Of a stretch of 35,764 bases of DNA, positions 7,131-14,444 are shown in pieces (positions within the stretch are counted from its first letter, which is position 1; the number at the start of each line of letters is the position of its first letter). The notes beneath the pieces were generated by a model. It saw only the letters and a program-made list of their open reading frames with translations, was not told where the DNA came from and ran no database searches. The position numbers and the translations under genes were made by a program. The stretch comes from Pseudomonadota bacterium (GTDB lineage Bacteria; Pseudomonadota; Alphaproteobacteria; Ferrovibrionales; Ferrovibrionaceae), in NCBI GenBank assembly GCA_023434425.1, contig JAEYSS010000149.1:1-35764 (forward strand), read 5' to 3'.

Positions 7131-8126
7131 ATGCAGGATTTTGTCGCCCTCGTTCCCTGTGACGACCCCGGCGCCTGGAACGCCGCCCAGGATGCATTGC
7201 GCTTCAGCGTGCTGGAGCAGAGCTGGTGCTATGGCGAGGCCACCGCCGCCGTCACGCAGGGCAAGGTGCAGCCGGAACGCTGGCTGCTGCAGCGCGACGA
7301 CGGCAGCACGGCCGGCATCCTGCAGGCCTTCGTGCGCCGCATATCGCCGCTCGGCCGCTTCGTCCGCATCGTGCGCGGACCGCTCTTCGTGCCGGGCACG
7401 CCGCGTGCCGACCGCGATGCGGCGCTGGCGCTGATCCGCGCACACTATCCGTGGCGCGACCGCTGCCTGCTGTGGTGGCTGCCGGAACTGAACGGCGGCG
7501 CGGACTCCGAAGCCACCATGGCGCAGCTTGGGATGCGGCCGATGATGACCGGCTATTCCTCGATCCGCTGCGATCTGCGTCCATCGCCCGAGAAACTGCG
7601 CAGCGAACTGGACGGCAAGTGGCGCAACACGCTTAAAAGCGCCGAGAAATCCGCGCTGCTGATGGAAAGCAACAGCATCGCGGCCGGCAGCTGGAACGAC
7701 GAAGCCTTTGCGGCCTTGCTGGGCGAACATGCGCAGCACCGCCTGGAAGCCGGCTTCGGCGGACCTGATGCGCGCTTCTATGCCGCCTGCGTTGCGGCGG
7801 CAAAACTGGCGCGACCGGACGGCGAGGATGCGCTGCTGTTCTGGGCCCATGCCGGCCCGCATCAGGGCCGGGTGCGACCGATCGCCGGGCTTCTCATCTT
7901 GCGCCATGGCCATGCCGCGACTTACGCGATGGGCTGGAGCAACGAGGCCGGACGCCTGGTGAAGGCACATTACCGTCTGCTCTGGCAGGCGGTGCTGACC
8001 CTGCGCGAGCGCGGTGTGACCGATTTCGATCTCGGTGGCGTCGACACGCAGCGCGGCGCCGGCGTGGCGCGCTTCAAGCTCGGGCTGAACGGTTCGGTTT
8101 TCACGCTGGCCGGCAGTTATCTCTAG
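7131..8126 (+). CDS. FemAB/GNAT-fold acyltransferase-like protein
   Basis: 331 residues from the ATG at 7131; a TTG at 7095 would add 12. The layout matches proteins annotated as FemAB-like or peptidoglycan-bridge aminoacyltransferases: an N-terminal GNAT-like half (SWCYGEA, then a beta-rich RFVRIVRGPLFVPG), a central KWRNTLKSAEKSALLM segment typical of this group, and a second GNAT half with YAMGWSNEAGRLVKAHYRLLWQAVLTLRERGVTDFDLGGVD near the C-terminus. In this group the final LGGVD-like segment commonly belongs to the acyl-donor site. The substrate is unknown; in Gram-negative bacteria such proteins may act on cell-surface polymers or lipids. It sits between the PAS pair and the polyamine genes with no operon link visible. 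Confidence 0.75.
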   Translation: MQDFVALVPCDDPGAWNAAQDALRFSVLEQSWCYGEATAAVTQGKVQPERWLLQRDDGSTAGILQAFVRRISPLGRFVRIVRGPLFVPGTPRADRDAALALIRAHYPWRDRCLLWWLPELNGGADSEATMAQLGMRPMMTGYSSIRCDLRPSPEKLRSELDGKWRNTLKSAEKSALLMESNSIAAGSWNDEAFAALLGEHAQHRLEAGFGGPDARFYAACVAAAKLARPDGEDALLFWAHAGPHQGRVRPIAGLLILRHGHAATYAMGWSNEAGRLVKAHYRLLWQAVLTLRERGVTDFDLGGVDTQRGAGVARFKLGLNGSVFTLAGSYL

Positions 8127-8203
8127 GGTCGCAAAAGCCGCGGCGGAACGTCGCAATGCAACCCGCTGAGAACCCCGAAATTGTGACATTCTCTCCATTA
8201 CTT

Positions 8204-8234
8204 AAAAAAAATCCCGCCCCAAGGGCGATTGGGG
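8204..8234 (-). terminator. Possible intrinsic terminator on the minus strand, antisense to the speD leader
   Basis: Read on the minus strand, a GC hairpin (CGCCC/GGGCG, 8215-8219 with 8223-8227, extendable by AAT/ATT) is followed closely by eight T residues (complement of 8204-8211). An overlapping alternative hairpin pairs CCCCAA (8217-8222) with TTGGGG (8229-8234). No minus-strand gene ends here, so if it works it would stop an antisense transcript coming from the speD region. Confidence 0.35.
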
Positions 8235-8238
8235 AGCG

Positions 8239-8292
8239 ATTGGGGGTCGATTCTGCTTGCATCGGGGGGGAAATAGCCCCATACCCCCCTCC
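8239..8292 (+). other. G-tract/C-tract segment at the head of the speD leader
   Basis: Preceding bases 8226-8246 hold two near-direct repeats of GCGATTGGGG. A run of seven G (8264-8270) can pair with six C (8284-8289), with a 13-nt loop. The G runs at 8231, 8241 and 8264 could also support a G-quadruplex if the seven-G run is split. A weak promoter (TTGTGA at 8181, TAAAAA at 8203) would place all of this in the transcribed leader. Confidence 0.4.
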
Positions 8293-8294
8293 TT

Positions 8295-8468
8295 GAGACT
8301 GTTTGGAAAGTTGCGAACTGGCCGTTGGTGCCAACTCTGGCACCGACCGGAACCACGGGGCTTTCCCAACAGTCTCTCTGCCAATCGGATACCCCCTTAC
8401 TGTCACCGGGGGTGAACTTCTTCGAGCTGGATTGTGGAAAAGCAATCCCCGTGGTGGAGACCAGTCTC
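8295..8468 (+). ncRNA. Candidate structured cis-regulatory leader RNA of speD
   Basis: GAGACTGTTTGGAAAG (8295-8310) pairs with CTTTCCCAACAGTCTC (8361-8376) in 15 of 16 positions. Inside it is a strong hairpin: TTGGTGCC (8325-8332) with GGCACCGA (8339-8346), loop AACTCT, extended by CCG/CGG. Two more hairpins follow: ACCCCC/GGGGGT (8391-8396, 8408-8413) and GGATTG/CAATCC (8429-8434, 8443-8448). The speD ribosome site GGAG (8456-8459) lies in GAGACCAGTCTC, which can fold on itself. CAGTCTC occurs both in the stem (8370-8376) and just before the ATG (8462-8468), so GAGACTG at 8295 could pair with either. There is no ATG in the leader. I cannot assign it to a named RNA family. Control by SAM or polyamines would fit the gene but is inference. 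Confidence 0.6.
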
Positions 8469-8896
8469 ATGAGCAAGAATAACCTGAAGCCCGCCCTCCA
8501 TGCCGTTCACAACGAGGAGGATGCGGCCGAAGAGCATTTCATCTGCAAGGATGGCATGCGCTATGCCGGCATGCACCTGATCATCGATCTGTGGGGCGGC
8601 AAGCATCTCGACAATCTGGCGCTGGTGAAGCAGACACTGACCGAGGCTGTCTCGGAAATCGGCGCGACGCTGCTCAACATCGACCTGCATCATTTTGAGC
8701 CCAATGGCGGCATTTCCGGCGTGGCCGTGCTGGCCGAGAGCCACATGTCGATCCACACCTGGCCCGAGAAGGGCTATGCGGCGCTCGACGTCTTCGTCTG
8801 CGGCGACTGCCAGCCGCAGAAGGCGATTCCGGTGCTGCGTCGCGCCTTCCTGCCCGACAACATCCAGTGCACCGAAATGAAGCGGGGCCTGGTCCT

Positions 8897-8900
<4 letters not shown>
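8469..8900 (+). CDS. speD: S-adenosylmethionine decarboxylase proenzyme
   Basis: 143 residues, the usual size of the short bacterial (class 1B) proenzyme. It decarboxylates S-adenosylmethionine to give the aminopropyl donor for spermidine. The chain self-cleaves at Glu90-Ser91 in LAESHMSIHTWPE, and Ser91 becomes the pyruvoyl cofactor; His96 and Cys111 (in DVFVCGD) match the conserved processing and catalytic residues. The ATG has GGAG 9 nt upstream. In-frame sequence upstream is open but contains no ATG and belongs to the structured leader. The stop overlaps the GTG start of speE, so the two genes are co-transcribed and probably translationally coupled. Confidence 0.97.
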
Positions 8901-9868
<968 letters not shown>

Positions 9869-9911
9869 ACGACTTCAGAGTTTTAAGAAGCGAAGCTAGC
9901 TTTAACGCCAT

Positions 9912-9941
9912 AAAGCCCGCCGGTTCTCGGCGGGCTTTTTT
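9912..9941. terminator. Intrinsic terminator after speE
   Basis: GCCCGCC (9915-9921) pairs with GGCGGGC (9929-9935), loop GGTTCTC, followed by a T run (9936-9941) and preceded by AAA. It ends the speDE transcript. The end of the convergent MFS gene (stop at 9940-9942) lies in the same bases, so the opposite transcript is read into it. Confidence 0.85.
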
Positions 9942-11136
9942 ATTTTCCCGCTTTCACGGCAAAAACGAAGCCGGCAGCCGAGACCAGCATGGCAGCCAGC
10001 ATGGTCCATATAACCGCCGCATAACCGCCGGTGGCCTGCCAGATCAACGCAGCGAGCGACGGCGCGATGGCGGCGGCGATACTGGCCGGCAGGGTGAGCG
10101 CGCCGCTGATGGCGCCGAAGCCTTCGCGGCCCAGCAGTTCGGGCACCGACGTGCCGCGCAGGATCGTCATCATGCCATTCGCCGCGCCATAGATCGCCGC
10201 CATCGCGAACAGCACCGGCACGGCCGAGGGGAAGATCGCCAGCAGCAGCATCGCCAGCAGGAACAGGCTCATGACGGCATAGCCGGTCGTCACCGTCTCG
10301 ATCCTGCGGCCGAAGACCAGCAGGAGGATGCGACCGCCAACCTGCGACGGACCGATCACGGTGATGATCGCCACCGCCATCGCCAGCGCCACGCCGTACT
10401 CCGCCAGCATCGGCAGGAAATGGAAGATCAGCATGGCATGCGCCAGCAGGTAGAAGGTGAAGCAGACCGCGAGGCCCCAGAAGACCGGATTGCGGACAGC
10501 GCGCTGCATGGGCGTTTTGTCGCTCACCTGCGCCGGTGTATCCGCCGCTTGCGGATGCGCGCGATCCCGCAGCAGCAGCGCATGCACCGGCAGGCAGAAC
10601 ACCAGATTGCACGCGGCCATCAGCAGCAGCGCGGTCTGCCAGCCGAGGCTTTCGATCCACCAGGCGATCAGCGGCGTGAACACCGTGCTGGCGAAGCCGC
10701 CGGTGAGCGTCAGCATGGTGATACGCATCTTCGCGCTGTCGGGGAACAGCCGCGTCAGCACGGCAAAGACCGGCGTGTAGAGCGTGCAGGCCTGCGCCAC
10801 GCCTAAGCCGAACCAGATCGCATAGAACAGCACCGGGTCGCGCATATAAGCCCAGGCGACGAACAGCAGCACGGCCAGCAGCGAGCCCAGGCTCATCACC
10901 AGCCGGCCGCCATACGCGTCGATGATGCGCCCGACGGGATAAGCGGCGAAACCGGCGGTCAGCAGGCCAAACGACAGCGCGCCGTTGAGCAGGCTGCGGC
11001 TCCAGCCGAATTCAGCTTCCATCGCAGCGATGAAAAGCGGGAAGCCGTAAAAGATCGTCCCCCAGGAAACCAGCTGGGCGACCGACAGAGCCGCGACCAG
11101 CGGCCAGCCGTCGCGGCGATAAGAAGCGAGAGTCAT
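9940..11136 (-). CDS. MFS transporter
   Basis: 398 residues with about twelve hydrophobic segments in two groups of six, separated by a polar loop near residues 195-215 (RDRAHPQAADTPAQVSDKTPMQRAV). A short form of the MFS signature lies between helices 2 and 3 (PVGRIIDAYGGRLVM). It belongs in the inner membrane and probably exchanges a small solute; the substrate cannot be inferred. There is no Shine-Dalgarno before the ATG at 11136, but TATAAC lies eight bases upstream, where a -10 box would be for a leaderless mRNA. It is convergent with speE, and its upstream region holds the phased repeat array. Confidence 0.88.
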   Translation of the reverse strand: MTLASYRRDGWPLVAALSVAQLVSWGTIFYGFPLFIAAMEAEFGWSRSLLNGALSFGLLTAGFAAYPVGRIIDAYGGRLVMSLGSLLAVLLFVAWAYMRDPVLFYAIWFGLGVAQACTLYTPVFAVLTRLFPDSAKMRITMLTLTGGFASTVFTPLIAWWIESLGWQTALLLMAACNLVFCLPVHALLLRDRAHPQAADTPAQVSDKTPMQRAVRNPVFWGLAVCFTFYLLAHAMLIFHFLPMLAEYGVALAMAVAIITVIGPSQVGGRILLLVFGRRIETVTTGYAVMSLFLLAMLLLAIFPSAVPVLFAMAAIYGAANGMMTILRGTSVPELLGREGFGAISGALTLPASIAAAIAPSLAALIWQATGGYAAVIWTMLAAMLVSAAGFVFAVKAGK

Positions 11137-11250
11137 TGTCGGCGTTATAGCCGCCGCCGCGGACCGGCGGCATGAGATTTTCTTATGCGGGGCAGAAGCG
11201 GGCAGACCTCTGCAAAGAAGGCCGCTCTTTCAGGGCCAGGGGGCCGCCCG

Positions 11251-11382
11251 GTCGAAGCCAGTTCCGTCCCGTTCGAAGCCCGTTGCGTCCCGTTCGAGGC
11301 CAGTTCCATCCCGTTTCGTCCCGTGCCGTCCCGTTTCGTCCTGTTCGAGCCCGGTCCGTCCCGTTACATCCCGTGTAAACCC
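11251..11382. repeat. Array of about thirteen degenerate 9-11 bp repeats in helical phase
   Basis: Consecutive units all begin with GT. Two kinds recur: type A GTTCGA(A/G)GCC(C/A) (at 11251, 11271, 11292 and 11343) and type B GTTNCGTCCC (at 11261, 11282, 11303, 11313, 11323, 11333, 11354 and 11363), ending with GTGTAAACCC at 11373. Mean spacing is close to 10 bp, one turn of B-DNA, and the first six units alternate A and B. Reading frames through it give only low-complexity peptides, so it is not coding. It lies 115 bp upstream of the MFS gene start and about 230 bp upstream of the DUF3299-type gene. Its function is unknown. Confidence 0.8.
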
Positions 11383-11469
11383 TTGGTCTTGTGTGTAAGG
11401 CATTGATTTTCCTATCCACGATGTCCAACAGCAGCGGCTTTCGGCCGGAAAACGCGTCCGCGCACCCAC

Positions 11470-11499
11470 TTGAATGCGAACGGATGTTCTTCATATTTA
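11470..11499 (+). promoter_or_regulatory. Possible promoter for the DUF3299-type gene, in a local AT-rich patch
   Basis: TTGAAT (11470-11475), 18 bp, TATTTA (11494-11499), with AT-rich sequence continuing to about 11515. It would give a leader of roughly 110 nt before the ATG at 11615. Apart from this and the repeat array, nothing else is seen in 11137-11614. Confidence 0.35.
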
Positions 11500-11614
11500 G
11501 GAATAATAGCACAGTTTCTGCCGGGAGACAACGGAGGCGCCGGGGTCAGGCTGTTTCTTGCCAAGGCCCAGCTACCCGATACATTATAACGCCACGCCAT
11601 CGACGAGGCCCGCC

Positions 11615-12094
11615 ATGCGCCGCCGCCAGTTCCTCACCGCTTCCGCCGCCGGTCTCGCCTGCACGGCCGCCACCAGCCCGGCGCTCGCGCTGTCGCTGCA
11701 GGAGGCCCCTGCACATCTGCGGCTCGGCCCGCCGGTCGTCGCGGGCACGCTGGACTGGAGCCAGCTGGCCCGTGCCGGCGCCAGCATGTATCGCGACGGC
11801 CGGATCAGCCGCTTCCCATCCAACCTTCATGCGCTGGACGGCAAGCAGGTGACGCTGGCCGGCTACATGATGCCCTTCACGGATGCCGACCGGCACAGCG
11901 AGTTCATGTTCAGCGCGCTGCAGTTCCATTGCGCCGGCTGCATGATGGGCGAGTTGAACCGCATGGTGGCCGTAAAGGCCGCCGAGCCGGTCGCCTATGG
12001 TGCGGGGCCGCTGCTGATCCGCGGCCAGCTGCGGCTGCTGGAGGACGAGGCCTCGCCGCTCTATTACCGGCTGGATGACGCGCGCGAAATCTGA
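11615..12094 (+). CDS. Tat-exported DUF3299-type protein
   Basis: 159 residues from the ATG at 11615, with GAGG 7 nt upstream; longer starts add a non-conserved piece. The first 25 residues are a twin-arginine signal (MRRRQFLTASAAGLACTAATSPALA, ending at a typical ALA cleavage site), so the mature protein is periplasmic and probably folded before export. The mature part contains DGKQVTLAGYMMPF and an FHCAGCMMGELNRMV segment with a C-x-x-C pair, followed by IRGQLRLLEDEASPLYYRLDDA, the pattern of DUF3299. The Cys pair and Tat export suggest a metal- or redox-active site, but none is proven. It has its own terminator. Confidence 0.75.
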   Translation: MRRRQFLTASAAGLACTAATSPALALSLQEAPAHLRLGPPVVAGTLDWSQLARAGASMYRDGRISRFPSNLHALDGKQVTLAGYMMPFTDADRHSEFMFSALQFHCAGCMMGELNRMVAVKAAEPVAYGAGPLLIRGQLRLLEDEASPLYYRLDDAREI

Positions 12095-12137
12095 TCCCGG
12101 TTGTATGATCCGGTTGATCCGATCGCGACTTTCTCCT

Positions 12138-12164
12138 AAAACCGGCGTCCCGAGGCCGGCTTTT
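12138..12164 (+). terminator. Intrinsic terminator after the DUF3299-type gene
   Basis: AAAACCGGC (12138-12146) pairs with GCCGGCTTTT (12155-12164) with one bulged C, an 8-nt loop and a four-T tail. Confidence 0.55.
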
Positions 12165-12246
12165 CATATCGATTCGACCTGCGCAACGCGCCCAAGGCAC
12201 TTGGGGCGTCAATGCGCCCCCTCCTTTGCATTCGGGTTCCTCAAAA

Positions 12247-13137
12247 ATGACCGCCTCCGATTCCGCGCAGGCCAAGCTGCGCGCCACCCTGATCGGCACC
12301 ATCGCCATCTGGCTCTGGGCCGCGCTGGCCCTGTTCACCACGCTGACGCCGAGCGTGCCGGCGCTCCAGCTCACCGCCATGACCTTCACCCTGTCGGCGC
12401 TCGCCGCCATCTGCATGTGGCTGCTGCGCGGCGACGGCGTGGTGAAACATTTCCGGCTCAGCCCTGCCGCCTGGGCGCTCGGCGTCGGCGGGCTGTTCGG
12501 CTATCACGCGCTGTATTTCCTGGCGCTGAAACTGGCACCGCCGCTGGAAGCCAGCCTGATCAACTATCTCTGGCCTTTGCTGATCGTGCTGTTCTCGGCG
12601 CTGCTGCCGGGTGAGCGCCTGCGCTGGTTCCATCTCGCCGGCGCCGCCTGCGGCCTGCTCGGCACGGTGATCCTGATTGCCGGCAAGGGTGAGATCGGTT
12701 TCGACTGGCGCTTTGCCGCCGGTTACGCCGCCGCCTTCGCCTGTGCCTTCACCTGGTCGGGCTATTCGGTGCTGAGCCGCCGCTTTGCTGCTGTACCCAC
12801 CGATGCGGTCGGCGCCTTCTGCGCTGCCACGGCGCTGCTGTCGTGGATCGGGCATGTCAGTTTCGAGACCACGGCATGGCCGGCTGACGTGACCGAATGG
12901 GCTGCGGTCGTCGCCCTGGGGCTCGGCCCGGTCGGGCTGGCCTTCTTCTGCTGGGATCACGGCATGAAACGCGGCGACGTGCGCGCACTCGGCACCATGG
13001 CCTATGCAGCGCCGCTGCTCTCGACGCTCTTGCTGATCGTTTTCGGGCAGGGCGCGCTGACGCTGCCGGTGATTCTCGCCTGCGCGCTGATCGTCGGCGG
13101 TGCCGTGCTAGGCACGGCTGACCTGAGGCGTCGCTGA
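12247..13137 (+). CDS. EamA/DMT-family exporter
   Basis: 296 residues from the ATG at 12247, with about ten hydrophobic segments arranged as two five-helix EamA repeats. Recognisable parts are YLALKLAPPLEASLINYLWPLLIVLFSALLPGERL at the end of the first repeat and FTWSGYSVLSRRFAAVPTDAVGAFCAATALL in the second. This layout resembles YddG-type aromatic amino acid exporters, but substrate is not certain. The inner-membrane protein probably exports metabolites. There is no clear Shine-Dalgarno; an inverted repeat GGGGCG/CGCCCC (12203-12208, 12215-12220) lies in the leader. Its last 30 bp overlap the end of the convergent MFS gene. Confidence 0.88.
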   Translation: MTASDSAQAKLRATLIGTIAIWLWAALALFTTLTPSVPALQLTAMTFTLSALAAICMWLLRGDGVVKHFRLSPAAWALGVGGLFGYHALYFLALKLAPPLEASLINYLWPLLIVLFSALLPGERLRWFHLAGAACGLLGTVILIAGKGEIGFDWRFAAGYAAAFACAFTWSGYSVLSRRFAAVPTDAVGAFCAATALLSWIGHVSFETTAWPADVTEWAAVVALGLGPVGLAFFCWDHGMKRGDVRALGTMAYAAPLLSTLLLIVFGQGALTLPVILACALIVGGAVLGTADLRRR

Positions 13138-14355
13138 CGGCACATCGTCCCTGCGCGCGGCTTCCTCGGTGGGCGATCCGCCGGGGAAGACCAGCGCCGA
13201 GAGGAAGATGCTGAGGCCCAGCACTGCCAGCACGGCGAACAGCGTATCGAAACCGCCGCCGCGGTCGTAGACCAGCGCGATCAGCGGGACCGCCGTGGCG
13301 CTGGCGCCAAACGACAGCAGGTAGCGCAGCGAAAACGCCCGCGCGCGCCATTCGTCCGAGGTGTAGCGCGCCACCATCGTGTCGTTGATCGTCACCTGGC
13401 CGAACACGGCGAACATCACGCCGAGGCAGGGCAGGATCAGCCACCAGCTTTCCGTGAGGCCGGCCAGCAGCAGACACGGCGCCTGCAGGAAAGAGACGAC
13501 GACAAAAATCTGTTTCAGCGTGTAGCGGTCGACCAGGCGACCGATGATCAGCTGCGCCATCGCGCCGGCAAGATAGACGACGAAGACCAGCAGGCTGATG
13601 CCGACCGGCGTGCCGATCAGGTCGTGCATGCGCTCGGCAAACAGCTTGGGCAGCGCAATCGTCGCCGCGTTGAACACCACGCCGCCGCTGACGCCGACCA
13701 CCGCCAGCACGGCGAAGGCGCGGATGGCAATGGCGCGCGGCACCTTCACCTGCGGCTTGCCGCCCTTGCGTGGCGGGCTGGCATGGTCGGGCACCATGAC
13801 GAGATAGGCGATACCGAAGCCGATGGAAATCGCGCCCGGAATGATGAAGGCGAAGCGCCAGCCAAGGAACTGCGCGATGGCGCCGGTGACCAGCGCCGCG
13901 CAGGCGACGCCGACATTGCCCCAGACGCCGTTGGCGCCGAGTTCGCGACCGAGCGTTTCGGCGCCGAGCGAATCCGCATGGGCCGTCAGCATCGCGGTGC
14001 CGACCGGATGATAGATCGAGGCGAACAGCCCCATCAGCGTCAGGCCGATCGCGAGCGTGACCATCGACGAGGTCAGTCCGGTGAAAATGGCAGCCGTGCC
14101 GATGCCGAGGAAGAAGACGCCGAGCATGTTGCGCCGGCTCCATTTGTCGCCGAGCCAGCCGGACGGGATCGAGCCGGCACCGAAAGCGATGAAGCCGCCG
14201 ATCGAGAGCGCCAGCAATTCGCCATAGCTGTTGCCGAAATCCGCTCCCATCGCCAGCACGGCAGTGGGGAAGATCAGCATGAACATATGGTCGAACAGAT
14301 GCGCGATATTGACGTAGTTGATGACACGGCGGGCCAGCGACGCAGACACGGACAT
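13108..14355 (-). CDS. MFS transporter
   Basis: 415 residues from the ATG at 14355, with AGGAG about 11 nt upstream. Twelve hydrophobic segments are seen, with the MFS loop signature GWLGDKWSRRNMLG between helices 2 and 3 and a central polar loop (PDHASPPRKGGKPQVKVPRA). The N-terminal INYVNIAHLFDHMFMLIFPTAVLAM is typical of MFS proteins related to the fosmidomycin-resistance group, so drug or metabolite efflux is possible but unproven. It is divergent from an AraC regulator 89 bp away, a common arrangement for an inducible efflux gene, and overlaps the EamA gene at its 3' end. Confidence 0.87.
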   Translation of the reverse strand: MSVSASLARRVINYVNIAHLFDHMFMLIFPTAVLAMGADFGNSYGELLALSIGGFIAFGAGSIPSGWLGDKWSRRNMLGVFFLGIGTAAIFTGLTSSMVTLAIGLTLMGLFASIYHPVGTAMLTAHADSLGAETLGRELGANGVWGNVGVACAALVTGAIAQFLGWRFAFIIPGAISIGFGIAYLVMVPDHASPPRKGGKPQVKVPRAIAIRAFAVLAVVGVSGGVVFNAATIALPKLFAERMHDLIGTPVGISLLVFVVYLAGAMAQLIIGRLVDRYTLKQIFVVVSFLQAPCLLLAGLTESWWLILPCLGVMFAVFGQVTINDTMVARYTSDEWRARAFSLRYLLSFGASATAVPLIALVYDRGGGFDTLFAVLAVLGLSIFLSALVFPGGSPTEEAARRDDVPSATPQVSRA

Positions 14356-14444
14356 GGACGGGGAATCTCCTCTTGCGGCCGGGAGAATAACCCTGTCTGA
14401 TAGGCATCGTCCTGCCGTCTTCTGTCGAGAATCGGACAAACCCG

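Noticed and set aside
7100..7162. A 20-codon ORF with AGGA before its ATG, overlapping the acyltransferase start
   Set aside because: There is no family or coupling evidence, and it is open by chance in GC-rich sequence.
8325..8468. An in-frame N-terminal extension of SpeD
   Set aside because: It has no ATG and is longer than the family. The bases form RNA stems, and the ATG at 8469 has a well-placed ribosome site.
8434..8472. A 12-codon GTG-initiated leader ORF ending in TGA over the speD ATG
   Set aside because: It has no ribosome site and a non-ATG start, and lies inside a hairpin. Coupling would be neat, but nothing supports it.
11251..11382. CRISPR array, or tRNA T-loop remnants (GTTCGA motifs)
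   Set aside because: Units are too short, with no repeat-spacer alternation. No cloverleaf can be drawn around any GTTCGA.
11172..11512. Overlapping frames through the decamer array giving RPVR- or RTGRNG-like repeated peptides
   Set aside because: The periodicity is in the DNA (about 10 bp, not a multiple of 3), so all frames give pseudo-repeats. There is no ribosome site or conserved start.
13108..13137. The 30-bp convergent overlap of EamA and MFS genes as evidence of a frameshift
   Set aside because: Both proteins end with plausible C-termini at family length, and short convergent overlaps are ordinary.
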